From Flavobacterium sp. CBA20B-1 (lineage in GTDB: Bacteria; Bacteroidota; Bacteroidia; Flavobacteriales; Flavobacteriaceae): a DNA stretch of 64,000 nucleotides. Below the pieces are notes generated by a model. That model ran no database searches, had not been told where the DNA came from, and was given only the letters and a program-made list of their open reading frames with translations. This document shows, one piece after another, positions 46,760-56,745 of the stretch. The translations under genes and the position numbers were made by a program. Within the stretch, counting starts at the first letter, position 1. Each line of letters begins with the position of its first letter. The stretch covers positions 682,001 through 746,000 of the forward strand of contig NZ_CP092370.1 of assembly GCF_028473145.1 (NCBI RefSeq), written 5' to 3'.

Positions 46760-49591
46760 ATGCAAAATACCGATGATAATATACAGGTTTTGGGCGCACG
46801 CGTTCACAACCTAAAAAATATAGATGTTACCATTCCCCGCGAAAAACTAGTTGTTATCACTGGCTTGTCGGGTTCTGGAAAATCGTCTTTGGCATTCGAT
46901 ACCATTTATGCCGAAGGTCAACGCCGATATATTGAAACATTTGCTTCGTATGCACGACAATTTTTAGGTGGTTTGGAACGCCCAGATGTGGATAAAATCG
47001 ACGGACTTTCGCCGGTTATTGCCATTGAACAAAAAACTGTTAACAAAAATCCCCGATCAACTGTTGGAACCATTACCGAAATTTACGATTTCATTCGTTT
47101 GTTGTTTGCAAGGGCTTCTGATGCTTATTCTTATGAAACAGGCGAAAAAATGGTCAGCTATTCCGATGAACAAATTTTAGATTTAATCATTGAAAACTAC
47201 AGCGGACAACGAATCAATATACTATCGCCCGTAATTCGTTCGCGAAAAGGACATTACCGCGAGTTGTTTGAACAAATTGCCAAACAAGGTTTTGTGAAAG
47301 TGCGTATTGATGGTGAAATTCGCGACATTGTTCCGGCAATGCGTTTAGACAGGTATAAAACCCACGATATAGAAATTGTAATTGACCGTTTGGCCATTGA
47401 CGACACCGACGATACAAAAAAACGATTGGCAGAAAGCATTAAAACAGCCATGTATCATGGCGATGATATTTTAATGGTGCTTCCACATGAAAGTGAAAAT
47501 TCCCGATTTTTCAGTCGTCATTTAATGTGTCCCAGCTCAGGAATTTCGTATCCTATTCCTGAACCAAACAGTTTTTCGTTCAACTCACCCAAAGGTGCTT
47601 GTCCGGTTTGTAATGGTTTGGGAACGATTAATGAAATCAACCTAAAAAAAATCATACCAAATAATGAGCTTTCTATTAAATCTGGAGGTTTACTGCCTAT
47701 TGGCGAGCAAAAAAGCAGCTGGATTTTTAAACAATTAGAACTTATTGCCCAACGCTACGATTTTAAACTTTCAGACCCTATCAAGAACATTCCAAAAGAA
47801 GGTTTGGATATGATATTAAACGGAGGAAAAGAAAGTTTTTCTGTATCATCGAAAATTTTGGGTATCACTAAAGATTATAAAATTGATTTTGAAGGAATAT
47901 CAAACTTTATTAAAAATCAGTTCAATGATGCACCAACCGCAGCAATCAAAAGATGGGCGGGAGATTTTATGGACGAAATTACGTGTCCGGAATGTAACGG
48001 TTCGCGTTTGCGAAAAGAATCATTGAATTTCAAAATCAATAACCAAAATATTGCTGATTTAGCTTTAATGGATTTGGATCAATTAGGCGAATGGTTTGGC
48101 GATTTAAACAATCATCTGAGCAGCAAACAGCAAATGATTGCTGGTGAAGTGGTGAAAGAAATTGTTACGCGTTTATCTTTTTTGCTCGATGTGGGTTTAA
48201 ATTATCTTACATTGAACCGATCTTCAAAAACCCTTTCAGGGGGCGAAGCACAACGCATTCGCTTGGCAACGCAAATTGGTTCGCAGTTAGTTGGAGTGCT
48301 TTATATTTTAGATGAACCTAGTATTGGGTTGCACCAACGCGATAATGAAAAACTAATTACGTCTTTAAAACAATTGCGCGATGTGGGCAATTCGGTTTTG
48401 GTGGTAGAACACGATAAAGATATGATTGTGGAAGCCGATTATGTAATTGATATTGGACCTAAAGCAGGTGCAAACGGCGGACAAATCATTAGTGCAGGCA
48501 CTCCAAAACAGCTTTTAAAAGAACAAACCATTACGGCGCAATACCTGAACGGAAAACTAGAAATTCCTATTCCTGAAAAAAGACGAAAAGGCAATGGAAA
48601 CAAACTAAAACTTACTGGCGCAAAAGGCAATAATTTAAAAAATGTTTCGGTAGAATTTCCTTTGGGGGCTTTAATTTGCGTGGCAGGCGTGTCGGGTTCG
48701 GGGAAATCTACGTTGATAAACGAAACCCTTTATCCCATTTTAAACGAATATTTTTTTAATGCGGTTAAAGTGCCCCAACCTTATGATAAAATAAAAGGTT
48801 TAGAGCATATCGACAAAGTAATTGGTATTGATCAAAGTCCGATTGGAAGAACACCGCGTTCCAATCCGGCTACTTATACCGAAGTTTTCACCGAAATACG
48901 TACATTGTTTACCAAAACACCAGAAGCAAGCATTCGGGGGTACAAACCCGGACGATTTAGCTTTAACGTGAAAGGTGGTCGTTGCGAAACCTGTGAAGGA
49001 TCGGGCTTGCGAACAATTGAAATGGGCTTTTTGCCTGATGTGTATGTGGAATGCGAAACTTGTCAAGGAAAACGTTTTAATCGCGAAACATTAGAAATTC
49101 GTTACAAAGGAAAATCAATCGCCGATATTTTGGATATGACCATTGATGAAAGCGTACATTTCTTTGAAAATATTCCAAAAATATATCGAAAAGTAAAAAC
49201 CATTCAAGATGTAGGCTTGGGTTATTTAACCTTAGGTCAACAAAGCACCACACTTTCAGGTGGTGAAGCACAACGTATAAAATTAGCAAGTGAATTGTCT
49301 AAAAAAGATACCGGAAATACGTTTTATATTTTAGACGAACCCACCACCGGTTTACACTTTGAAGACATTCGCGTGTTAATGGAAGTTTTGCAACAGTTGG
49401 TTGATAAAGGAAATACCGTTTTGATCATTGAACACAATTTAGATGTGATTAAAATGGCCGATTACATTATTGACATTGGTCCAGAAGGCGGAAAAAATGG
49501 GGGTGAAGTGGTAGCAAAAGGAACACCAGAGCAAGTTGCTAAAAACAAAAAAAGCCATACTGCACGTTTTTTAAAGAAAGAATTAAGTTAG
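46760..49591 (+). CDS. uvrA: Excinuclease ABC subunit A
   Basis: DNA-damage recognition ATPase of nucleotide excision repair. From [20 protein letters not shown] it is 943 residues. Two ABC modules have Walker [15 protein letters not shown] near residue 38 and [14 protein letters not shown] near 648, with [12 protein letters not shown] and [12 protein letters not shown] signatures. Zinc Cys pairs are [16 protein letters not shown] and CETCEGSG...CETCQGKR. All appear intact. Confidence 0.97.
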   Translation: MQNTDDNIQVLGARVHNLKNIDVTIPREKLVVITGLSGSGKSSLAFDTIYAEGQRRYIETFASYARQFLGGLERPDVDKIDGLSPVIAIEQKTVNKNPRSTVGTITEIYDFIRLLFARASDAYSYETGEKMVSYSDEQILDLIIENYSGQRINILSPVIRSRKGHYRELFEQIAKQGFVKVRIDGEIRDIVPAMRLDRYKTHDIEIVIDRLAIDDTDDTKKRLAESIKTAMYHGDDILMVLPHESENSRFFSRHLMCPSSGISYPIPEPNSFSFNSPKGACPVCNGLGTINEINLKKIIPNNELSIKSGGLLPIGEQKSSWIFKQLELIAQRYDFKLSDPIKNIPKEGLDMILNGGKESFSVSSKILGITKDYKIDFEGISNFIKNQFNDAPTAAIKRWAGDFMDEITCPECNGSRLRKESLNFKINNQNIADLALMDLDQLGEWFGDLNNHLSSKQQMIAGEVVKEIVTRLSFLLDVGLNYLTLNRSSKTLSGGEAQRIRLATQIGSQLVGVLYILDEPSIGLHQRDNEKLITSLKQLRDVGNSVLVVEHDKDMIVEADYVIDIGPKAGANGGQIISAGTPKQLLKEQTITAQYLNGKLEIPIPEKRRKGNGNKLKLTGAKGNNLKNVSVEFPLGALICVAGVSGSGKSTLINETLYPILNEYFFNAVKVPQPYDKIKGLEHIDKVIGIDQSPIGRTPRSNPATYTEVFTEIRTLFTKTPEASIRGYKPGRFSFNVKGGRCETCEGSGLRTIEMGFLPDVYVECETCQGKRFNRETLEIRYKGKSIADILDMTIDESVHFFENIPKIYRKVKTIQDVGLGYLTLGQQSTTLSGGEAQRIKLASELSKKDTGNTFYILDEPTTGLHFEDIRVLMEVLQQLVDKGNTVLIIEHNLDVIKMADYIIDIGPEGGKNGGEVVAKGTPEQVAKNKKSHTARFLKKELS

Positions 49592-49663
49592 AAATATAGG
49601 TATCGATTTTAGAATCAAAAACTTAAAACAGATATTAAACGTTAAACAAATCAAACAAAAAAG

Positions 49664-50386
49664 ATGGAAGAAAATTTATCAGAAGAAGATATCAGAATCA
49701 AAGAAAAACTATCGCAAAAATCGTGGAACGAAATTAAGACCAACGATTCTTGGGCCATTTTTAAAATCATGTCTGAATTTGTAAATGGATATGAAAAAAT
49801 GGGGCGTATTGGGCCGTGTGTTTCCATTTTTGGATCGGCACGAACAAAGAACGATAATCCTTATTACAAATTGGCAGAAGAAATTGCCTTCAAAATTAGT
49901 AAAGCAGGTTATGGTGTCATTTCGGGCGGAGGTCCCGGAATTATGGAAGCAGCCAACAAAGGGGCACACTTGGGCGGTGGACCATCGGTTGGTTTAAATA
50001 TCGATTTGCCTTTTGAACAGCATTTTAACCCATATATCGATCATGATAAAAACCTGCAATTCGATTATTTTTTCGTGCGAAAAGTAATGTTTGTAAAATA
50101 CTCACAAGGGTTTGTGGTAATGCCGGGTGGTTTTGGAACATTAGATGAATTGTTTGAAGCAATCACATTAATTCAAACCAAAAAAATTGGTAAATTTCCT
50201 ATTATTTTAGTGGGCTCTGAATTTTGGTCGGGATTAATTGATTGGGTAAAAACCGTTTTGCTTGAAAAATATTTCAACGCATCGCCCGAAGATATGAATT
50301 TGATAAAAGTAGTTGATACCGCTGACGAAGTGGTAACTATTATCGATACATTCTACAAAAAATACAACTTAAGTCCGAATTTTTAA
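49664..50386 (+). CDS. LOG-family protein (TIGR00730 Rossmann fold)
   Basis: A 240-residue protein. SIFGSARTKNDNPYYKLAEEIA, SGGGPGIMEAANKGA near residue 88 and VMPGGFGTLDELFEAITLIQT near 153 are the PGGxGTxxE motifs of LOG/lysine-decarboxylase-like proteins. Members act as nucleoside-monophosphate nucleosidases (cytokinin-releasing in plants). It follows uvrA by 72 bases and ends at a terminator. Confidence 0.9.
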   Translation: MEENLSEEDIRIKEKLSQKSWNEIKTNDSWAIFKIMSEFVNGYEKMGRIGPCVSIFGSARTKNDNPYYKLAEEIAFKISKAGYGVISGGGPGIMEAANKGAHLGGGPSVGLNIDLPFEQHFNPYIDHDKNLQFDYFFVRKVMFVKYSQGFVVMPGGFGTLDELFEAITLIQTKKIGKFPIILVGSEFWSGLIDWVKTVLLEKYFNASPEDMNLIKVVDTADEVVTIIDTFYKKYNLSPNF

Positions 50387-50392
50387 TAAACC

Positions 50393-50423
50393 AATCCGTT
50401 TTCAAAAGAAACGGATTTTTTTA
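50393..50423 (+). terminator. Terminator of the LOG-family gene
   Basis: AATCCGTTT with AAACGGATT (50393-50401 and 50409-50417), then a T run, 6 bases past the stop. Confidence 0.88.
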
Positions 50424-50444
50424 TGCTAATTTGTAAGAACTATC

Positions 50445-50452
50445 TATCTTTG
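50445..50452 (+). promoter_or_regulatory. -7 box of hutI
   Basis: TATCTTTG, 21 bases before ATG 50474; it lies inside the longer open frame from 50423, which is therefore not translated in full. Confidence 0.6.
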
Positions 50453-50473
50453 AAAAGTAATCAAAACAAAAAA

Positions 50474-51706
50474 ATGAAAACTTTATTTTACAATATAAAA
50501 GAACTTTTTCAGGTTCGCGAAAACAATACCGAAATTTTAAAGGGAAGCCAAATGAAAGAACTTCCTTCTATAAAAAATGCCTTTTTAGTAGTTGAAAATG
50601 ATTTGATTACAGATTATGGCGCTATGGAGAATGTACCAACCGAATATGATGAATCGGTTGATGTTTCGGGAAGAATGATTATGCCCAGTTATATCGACAG
50701 TCATACGCACATTGTATATGCAGGCAACCGTGAACAAGAATTTGTAGATCGAATCAACGGTTTAAGTTACGATGAAATTTACCAACGAGGCGGTGGTATT
50801 TTGAATTCGGTAGAAAAATTGCGCAAGGCTTCTGAAGACGAATTGTACATCGATGCTGCAAACCGCCTCGAAGAATTAATTGCTTTAGGAACGGGCGTTA
50901 TCGAAATTAAATCTGGTTATGGTTTAAGCTTAGAATCGGAATTGAAAATGTTGCGTGTAATTAAAAAATTAGAAGAAAAGTATCCCGTTAAAATAAAAGC
51001 AACTTTTTTAGGTGCACATGCCATTCCACCAGAATTTAAAGGCAATCAATCAGGATTTGTAACTGCAATTTGCAATGAAATGATTCCTGAAATAGCACAA
51101 TCGGGCTTGGCAGATTATGTAGATGCTTTTTTAGAAACCGGCTATTTTACCGTAGAAGAAACCCAAAAAATTATTCAAGCAGCAACAAAACATGGCTTAA
51201 AGGCAAAAATACACGTAAATCAATTCACTGCAATCAATGGTATTGCAATGTGTGTGGAAGAAAACGTACTTTCAGTAGATCATTTAGAAATTGTAACCGA
51301 TGCAGACATTGCGGCATTGCAAAAAGGAACCACCATTCCTGTGGCACTGCCCACTTGTTCGTATTTTATATCGATCCCTTACACGCCCGCACGAAAAATG
51401 CTAGAAGCCAATTTACCTTTGGTAATCGCATCAGATTATAATCCTGGAACCACACCGAGCGGAAATATGAATTTTGTGGTGGCAACCGCTTGTATAAAAA
51501 TGAAGATGACCCCCGAGGAAGCTTTTAACGCAGCTACTTTAAATGCTGCTTATGCTTTGGAAGTTCAAAACGAATACGGTAGTATCACAAAAGGCAAAAA
51601 AGCATCGTTTTTTATTACCAAACCTATCCATTCCATTTACGCAATTCCGTATAATTTTGGTAGTGATTTAGTAGAAACTGTATATTTAAACGGAAAAAAA
51701 CAATAA
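50474..51706 (+). CDS. hutI: Imidazolonepropionase
   Basis: Third step of histidine degradation: imidazolonepropionate to formiminoglutamate. A 410-residue amidohydrolase from MKTLFYNIKELFQV: metal His pair in YIDSHTHIVYAG near residue 76, a conserved RGGGIL loop, KIKATFLGAHAIPPEF near 174 and ASDYNPGTTPSGN near 322. hutG is the next gene. The first two steps (hutH, hutU) are not in the window. Confidence 0.95.
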   Translation: MKTLFYNIKELFQVRENNTEILKGSQMKELPSIKNAFLVVENDLITDYGAMENVPTEYDESVDVSGRMIMPSYIDSHTHIVYAGNREQEFVDRINGLSYDEIYQRGGGILNSVEKLRKASEDELYIDAANRLEELIALGTGVIEIKSGYGLSLESELKMLRVIKKLEEKYPVKIKATFLGAHAIPPEFKGNQSGFVTAICNEMIPEIAQSGLADYVDAFLETGYFTVEETQKIIQAATKHGLKAKIHVNQFTAINGIAMCVEENVLSVDHLEIVTDADIAALQKGTTIPVALPTCSYFISIPYTPARKMLEANLPLVIASDYNPGTTPSGNMNFVVATACIKMKMTPEEAFNAATLNAAYALEVQNEYGSITKGKKASFFITKPIHSIYAIPYNFGSDLVETVYLNGKKQ

Positions 51707-51816
51707 AAAAACACACCGAATACCAAAAGTAAACGGTGTGAAAAAAAATAGTTATGAAAAAGATTTTATAGATCGAAAATTAATTTATCGATATATATTT
51801 ACCTATTACAAAGTTA
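51705..51816 (-). ncRNA. Candidate small RNA between hutI and hutG (minus strand)
   Basis: On the minus strand a -7 box TAACTTTG (51809-51816) is followed about 70 bases later by a 7-base stem CACACCG/CGGTGTG and seven T (down to 51705). No minus-strand protein gene lies near to need either signal. The transcript would be about 95 bases. There is no good TTG -33 element, so it may be weak or false. Confidence 0.35.
51712..51740 (-). terminator. Terminator-like hairpin pointing leftwards between hutI and hutG
   Basis: CACACCG (51712-51718) and CGGTGTG (51734-51740). On the plus strand it is followed by A, so it is not an intrinsic terminator for hutI; on the minus strand a T run follows. Confidence 0.6.
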
Positions 51817-51920
51817 GTAATAATTCCTTAATTTTAAATAAAAAACCGTATGTTAAATTCTAAAATAATATAAATAATACTTATAGATATTGATTTTACT
51901 GCGATTTTATAAAACAACTG

Positions 51921-52961
51921 ATGGAAAATTTTGAATACTTTAACAAAACAGCATTAAACAAACTTTTAATTTTAAGAAAAGATGAAACCAAATTTGGCGA
52001 AAAAATAGCCATTCCTAGTCAAGAATCTGCACAATTTGCCGATTTTCTTAAAAATACCGATGCTAAGTTTATTGTTTATGGAATAAAAGAATTTGCCGGT
52101 GTTAAGGCCAATTTTGGAAGAATTGGGCAAAAGCATGCTTGGGATGTTTTTCTACCAGTTTTCCTAAATATCCAACACAACAAATTTTTAAAAGCGCATC
52201 ATGTGGCTGTTATAGGTTGCTTTGATTTTAAGGTTTATGAAGAAGAAATTCAGCAATTAAACCCATCTGAACCTAGGCAATTAAACCGTTTGTTTGAAAT
52301 TGTTTCGGAAATAGACAAAGAAGTAACCTATCTTAATACTTTGATTCATCGAGCTGGTAAAAAAGCCATTGTGATAGGTGGGGGGCACAACAATGCCTAT
52401 GGAAATATAAAAGGTTTGGCACTAGCAAAAGGAGCTGCGGTGAATGTGGTGAATTTTGATGCCCACACCGATTTTAGAGCTTTAGAAGGCAGACACAGCG
52501 GTAACGGTTTTTCTTACGCATTCCACGAAGGATTTTTGAACACATATTGTATGTTTGGTGCACATGAAAACTACCTGAATAAATTTATGTTGCATCAATT
52601 TAAAGAACAACCCGAACGATTAAAACTTTATACCTTTGAAGAAGTGAAAGTTCGATTTGAGAAAGATTTTCAAACCAGTATCAACAATATTCAGCGTGCC
52701 ATAAAAAGTAAACCTTATGGTATCGAAATTGATGTGGATGCTATTGAAAACACACCAAGCAGCGCAATGTCGCCCAGTGGATTTTCTGTTACAGAAGCGC
52801 GTCAGTTTATAAATCAAACCGCAACAAGCAGTAATGCATCTTATTTGCATTTATGCGAAGGTTCACCAAGTTTTAGCACAGCAGCAGACAACATGTTGGG
52901 TAAATTATTAACCTATTTAACAACCGATTTTATAAAGGCACAGTTAAGTGTGGTAAAATAA
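51921..52961 (+). CDS. hutG: Formimidoylglutamase
   Basis: Hydrolyses formiminoglutamate to glutamate and formamide, the step after HutI. A 346-residue arginase-superfamily enzyme. Manganese ligands sit in GGGHNNAYG near residue 153 (a His), VVNFDAHTDFRALE near 180 and GIEIDVDAIENTPSSAMSPSG near 270. The DxD-like pair is EIDVDAIE. Placement right after hutI supports the call over agmatinase. The 214-base gap holds a possible minus-strand sRNA. Confidence 0.92.
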   Translation: MENFEYFNKTALNKLLILRKDETKFGEKIAIPSQESAQFADFLKNTDAKFIVYGIKEFAGVKANFGRIGQKHAWDVFLPVFLNIQHNKFLKAHHVAVIGCFDFKVYEEEIQQLNPSEPRQLNRLFEIVSEIDKEVTYLNTLIHRAGKKAIVIGGGHNNAYGNIKGLALAKGAAVNVVNFDAHTDFRALEGRHSGNGFSYAFHEGFLNTYCMFGAHENYLNKFMLHQFKEQPERLKLYTFEEVKVRFEKDFQTSINNIQRAIKSKPYGIEIDVDAIENTPSSAMSPSGFSVTEARQFINQTATSSNASYLHLCEGSPSFSTAADNMLGKLLTYLTTDFIKAQLSVVK

Positions 52962-52967
52962 AAAAAT

Positions 52968-54116
52968 ATGCAACTATCCGTCGTAATCTTAAATTATAAT
53001 GTAAAGCATTTTTTAGAGGTTTGTATAAAAAGTGTTCAAAAAGCTGTTGAGCATATCAAGGCTGAAATTATTGTTGTGGATAATACTTCAACCGATGGAT
53101 CAAAAGAAATGATACAGCAATTATTTCCGGATGTTAATTATTTCTATCAGACTGAAAATTTAGGTTTTCCTAAGGGAAATAATATCGGCGTGGAGGCTGC
53201 AAAAGGTGAATTTATTTGTATTTTAAACCCTGATACAATCGTAGCAGAAGACACATTTGAAATTTTATTAAAAACTTATCAAACACTTGAAAATCCTGGG
53301 GTTTTGGGCTGTAAATTAATTGATGGCTCTGGTAAATTTCTTCCTGAAAGCAAACGCGGTGTTCCTACTCCTTGGGTTGCTTTCACAAAAGTAGCATCAT
53401 TATATAAAATCTTTCCCAAATCGAAATGGTTTAATACATACTACGCACAGCATATATCTGAAAACCAAATAGGAAAAGTTGCTATTTTGGTAGGCGCTTT
53501 TATGTTTATGAAACGTGACTTGTATATGGAAGTAGGCGGGTTTGATGAAGGATGTTTTATGTATGCAGACGATATCGACTTAAGCTACATGGTTTCAAAA
53601 ACTGGTTTGCAGAATTATTACGTTCCAAAAACTACTGTAATTCATTTTAAAGGAGAAAGCACACTTAAAGATGGAAAGTATATGCTGCGTTTTAAAGAAG
53701 CCATGCAGTTTTTCTATAAAAAGCATTTTAAAAAATCACCTTGGTTCAATGCGGTCATGGATATGGGGATAGCATTGTTTGCCTTAAAAAAGCAATCTGA
53801 AAAAAGTAGTGACCAACATTCTATAAATCATTATATATTGGTAACTAATAATGCTGCGCTTTATCAAAAAGTTGTAAATAAAATCGATAAGCCTTTAGAT
53901 TGGGTATATTTTTTAGAAGATATTCAAACAATAAATCAGCCTGAGAAAAACATTGAAATTTTAATTGATAACGAATCTATTTCCTATAAAGACTACATAG
54001 CCTTTATCAATCAAAACCAAAAAACAAACAAAACGTTTAAAATTCGTTCTATAAACTCTGATTTTTTTATCGGAAGCAATGATAAAAATGGAAGGGGAGA
54101 AATTTTATCTTTCTAG
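52968..54116 (+). CDS. Family 2 glycosyltransferase
   Basis: A 382-residue GT-A glycosyltransferase. SVVILNYNVKHFLEVC at the start, VVDNTSTDGS near residue 36, ENLGFPKGNNIG and CILNPDT (the DxD-like site) near 87, and a later GGFDEGCFMYADDIDLSYM acceptor loop resemble rhamnosyl- and N-acetylglucosaminyltransferases. The acceptor is unknown. The last 110 residues are variable. It begins 6 bases after hutG, an unrelated gene. Confidence 0.9.
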   Translation: MQLSVVILNYNVKHFLEVCIKSVQKAVEHIKAEIIVVDNTSTDGSKEMIQQLFPDVNYFYQTENLGFPKGNNIGVEAAKGEFICILNPDTIVAEDTFEILLKTYQTLENPGVLGCKLIDGSGKFLPESKRGVPTPWVAFTKVASLYKIFPKSKWFNTYYAQHISENQIGKVAILVGAFMFMKRDLYMEVGGFDEGCFMYADDIDLSYMVSKTGLQNYYVPKTTVIHFKGESTLKDGKYMLRFKEAMQFFYKKHFKKSPWFNAVMDMGIALFALKKQSEKSSDQHSINHYILVTNNAALYQKVVNKIDKPLDWVYFLEDIQTINQPEKNIEILIDNESISYKDYIAFINQNQKTNKTFKIRSINSDFFIGSNDKNGRGEILSF

Positions 54117-54161
54117 AAATTAAAAATTTTAAATAAACAGCAAAATACTCTTAAAAATTAC

Positions 54162-54169
54162 TACTTTTG
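54162..54169 (+). promoter_or_regulatory. -7 box of the E2 gene
   Basis: TACTTTTG, 37 bases before ATG 54207, a longer leader than most genes here. Confidence 0.55.
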
Positions 54170-54206
54170 TACTACTTTAATCTATACACAACTTTTTATT
54201 AGAAAT

Positions 54207-55511
54207 ATGGCAAAGTTTGAATTAAAATTACCTAAAATGGGTGAAAGTGTTGCAGAGGCAACCATTACAAATTGGGTAAAAAACGTTGGTGATACAGTAG
54301 AACAAGATGAAACAATTGTTGAAGTAGCAACCGACAAAGTTGATAGCGAAGTGCCGACAGAAGTAAGCGGAAAAATCGTGGAAATTTTGTTTCAGAAAGA
54401 TGATGTAGTGCAAGTGGGACAAACAATTGCAATCATTGAAACAGAGGGTGCCGATGTTGCACCAGCTAATAATGCACCTGCAAACGAGGAAGTTTCAGTA
54501 GAAAAAGTTGAAAAAACAGTTGCAGTGGCACAAGAAACAGTTGCAGTTGCAGATTTCGGTTCTTCAGATAAATTTTTCTCACCTTTAGTAAAAAATATTG
54601 CAAAAGAAGAAGGTGTTTCTATTGCCGAACTCGAAGCAATCAACGGCACTGGAAAAGACGGAAGAATTACCAAAACAGATATATTAGATTACGTTAAAAA
54701 CAGAGGTTCACAATCGGTAGCAGCTCCTGTTCAACAAACTGCGCCTTCTGTTCAACCAACACAATCAGTTGCAAGCAAAGCAGCACCAGTTTCTGTAAAC
54801 GGACAAGACGAAATTGTAGAAATGGATCGTATGCGCAAAATGATTGCACATCACATGGTGCAATCGGTTCAAACTTCTGCGCACGTGCAATCGTTTATCG
54901 AAGTGGACGTTACAAATATCGTGAATTGGCGAAATAAAAATAAAAATGCTTTTGAGAAGAGAGAAGGAGAGAAGCTTACATTTACACCTATTTTTATGGA
55001 AGCTGTTGCAAAAGCATTAAAAGATTTCCCTATGATGAATATTTCGGTTGATGGTGATTACATCATTAAACGCAAAAACATCAATTTGGGAATGGCAGCA
55101 GCTTTGCCCAACGGAAATTTAATTGTTCCGGTAATTAAAAATGCCGATCAGTTGAATTTGGTAGGAATGGCAAAAGCAGTTAACGATTTAGCAAATCGCG
55201 CAAGAAATGGAAAATTAAAACCAGATGACACACAAGGCGGTACATACACTGTTACCAACGTTGGAACGTTTGGTTCTGTTTTTGGAACACCAATTATCAA
55301 TCAACCGCAAGTAGGAATTTTGGCATTAGGAGCTATTAGAAAAGTAGCTGCGGTTATCGAAACTCCAGAAGGTGATTTTATAGGTATTCGTCAAAAAATG
55401 TTCTTGTCACATTCTTATGACCACCGAGTGGTTGATGGTTCTTTAGGCGGACAATTTGTTCAAAGAGTGGCACAATATTTAGAATCTTTTGATCCGAACA
55501 GAGCTATTTAA
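54207..55511 (+). CDS. 2-oxoacid dehydrogenase E2, dihydrolipoyl acyltransferase
   Basis: A 434-residue acyltransferase. One lipoyl domain (residues 1-78; lipoyl Lys44 in EVATDKVDSEVP), an Ala/Pro/Thr/Val linker, a subunit-binding domain (about 118-155, SPLVKNIAKEEGVSIAELEAINGTGKDGRITK), then the catalytic domain with SYDHRVVDGSLGG near residue 403 (catalytic His and Asp). The single lipoyl domain and the TDKVDSEVP wording suggest a branched-chain keto acid or general E2 rather than pyruvate E2. It ends at a bidirectional terminator. Confidence 0.9.
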   Translation: MAKFELKLPKMGESVAEATITNWVKNVGDTVEQDETIVEVATDKVDSEVPTEVSGKIVEILFQKDDVVQVGQTIAIIETEGADVAPANNAPANEEVSVEKVEKTVAVAQETVAVADFGSSDKFFSPLVKNIAKEEGVSIAELEAINGTGKDGRITKTDILDYVKNRGSQSVAAPVQQTAPSVQPTQSVASKAAPVSVNGQDEIVEMDRMRKMIAHHMVQSVQTSAHVQSFIEVDVTNIVNWRNKNKNAFEKREGEKLTFTPIFMEAVAKALKDFPMMNISVDGDYIIKRKNINLGMAAALPNGNLIVPVIKNADQLNLVGMAKAVNDLANRARNGKLKPDDTQGGTYTVTNVGTFGSVFGTPIINQPQVGILALGAIRKVAAVIETPEGDFIGIRQKMFLSHSYDHRVVDGSLGGQFVQRVAQYLESFDPNRAI

Positions 55512-55518
55512 ATATACA

Positions 55519-55550
55519 AAATCCCGAAGGTTGTTATCTTCGGGATTTTT
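55519..55550. terminator. Bidirectional terminator between the E2 and WYL genes
   Basis: A perfect 12-base stem AAAATCCCGAAG / CTTCGGGATTTT with an 8-base loop. T runs serve both directions. Confidence 0.92.
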
Positions 55551-55551
55551 T

Positions 55552-56574
55552 TTACATTTCCTCTATCTGATACATTGTAGCTGTTCTGTTTATGCGGTTT
55601 TTGATTTGTTTTCTCAGGTTTTTGGGGGCTAAAACCATTACATTTTCTCCAAAACCTAAGATTTCACGTTCTAGTTCAAAATTAGGAATCACATCTATTC
55701 GTATAACAATTCCATTTTCATTTTCTTGTAGAATTTGTTGCGAATGATGAATGGGTTTGGTTTTTACATAGGGCGCATTTTTCACATTAAATTTTAAAAT
55801 AATTTTTTGCGGTCGATCTTTTTCCGAACGTGTTACACCAATACATTCGCTATAATATCTTTCAAAATCAATACCTTCGTAAGGTTTAAAAGCAGAAGCT
55901 TCCAATTCATAAAAAGCCTCTATACGGTCTAAAGCCAAAGTAACCAAAAGTTTTCCTTTATTGCTTCGAGTGATTAAAAACCAACGGTTGCGGTATTCTT
56001 TCAGCAAATACGGATGATAAATTTCTTTTATAGCTTGTTTTGATTTAAACGATTTATACTCAATATAAAGTGGTTTTTTATTCAAAATAGCTTTGTATAA
56101 CCGGCTTAGATGAGCAATTCCTTTTAACTGTTTATTATCTTCAAACTGAATATAATTTGGAGTTTTCTTGGAAGATTTATAGATGTTGTTTTCCAATTTA
56201 GCAATAAGTTCGCTCATTTCATCGAAATATTGAAAACCATTAAATTGCTTTAGAAGTGATACAACTTCCTTCATTTTATGCACATCTTCCTCTTTTATCG
56301 GCGACTTTGTAATTGAATATTCCGGATCTTCATAACAATAAAATTTGCGATTGGTAACCACAATTGGTGCGTTGTATCCCAATTTATCGCTGCGCATAAA
56401 CTGTATATCGGCCTGAATAGTGCGTTTGCTAATACCGGTTGTAATACCTTCAAATTCATACAATGCATCGGATACCTTTTCCATTAAATCTTCCAGCGTC
56501 CATTTTCTGAAGCGATTTTGCAAACATTCATTGATTGTTTTATAGCGAATTAACGCAGATTTGTTAGTAGCCAT
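55552..56574 (-). CDS. WYL-domain transcriptional regulator, divergent to the RNA-repair operon
   Basis: A 340-residue regulator. An N-terminal winged helix-turn-helix (residues 1-80, RYKTINECLQNRFRKWTLEDLMEK ... GISKRTIQADIQFM) is followed by a WYL domain (about 165-230, LYIEYKSF ... IYHPYLLKEYRNRWFLITRS) and a WCX-type C-terminus. WYL domains are thought to sense nucleic acids or nucleotides and often control RNA-repair, CRISPR or phage-defence genes. Start: ATG 56572-56574; the frame reaches a TTG at 56578. It faces the RlaP-RlaP-RtcB operon across 228 bases containing two operator-like dyads. Confidence 0.88.
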   Translation of the reverse strand: MATNKSALIRYKTINECLQNRFRKWTLEDLMEKVSDALYEFEGITTGISKRTIQADIQFMRSDKLGYNAPIVVTNRKFYCYEDPEYSITKSPIKEEDVHKMKEVVSLLKQFNGFQYFDEMSELIAKLENNIYKSSKKTPNYIQFEDNKQLKGIAHLSRLYKAILNKKPLYIEYKSFKSKQAIKEIYHPYLLKEYRNRWFLITRSNKGKLLVTLALDRIEAFYELEASAFKPYEGIDFERYYSECIGVTRSEKDRPQKIILKFNVKNAPYVKTKPIHHSQQILQENENGIVIRIDVIPNFELEREILGFGENVMVLAPKNLRKQIKNRINRTATMYQIEEM

Positions 56575-56598
56575 GACCAATTAGTATTAAAAATCAAG

Positions 56599-56606
56599 TA
56601 AATATA
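56599..56606 (-). promoter_or_regulatory. -7-like box of the WYL gene
   Basis: The minus strand reads TATATTTA, one base off the consensus, 24 bases before ATG 56574. Confidence 0.45.
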
Positions 56607-56611
56607 GCATT

Positions 56612-56636
56612 AATTACGCAATATATCTGCGTAGTT
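56612..56636. promoter_or_regulatory. Operator-like dyad 1 (WYL promoter side)
   Basis: AATTACGCA, 7 bases, then TGCGTAGTT: a 9-base dyad with one mismatch, starting 5 bases upstream of the WYL -7 box. Confidence 0.6.
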
Positions 56637-56724
56637 AAATACAAATTTATAAATAAAATCTTTTTAAATGGTTTTATTTATTTGATAATTAGTTTTTTAT
56701 AAATAAATTAAATTTTTTTTCATT

Positions 56725-56745
56725 TGCGCATTTTGATTGCGTAGT
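56725..56745. promoter_or_regulatory. Operator-like dyad 2 (RNA-repair promoter side)
   Basis: TGCGCA, 7 bases, then TGCGTA followed by GT. Same right arm TGCGTAGT and same 7-base spacer as dyad 1, located between the -33 TTG and the -7 box of the operon. Confidence 0.6.

Noticed and set aside
51712..51740. The CACACCG/CGGTGTG hairpin as the terminator of hutI
   Set aside because: On the plus strand it is followed by A, not T; the T run is on the minus strand.
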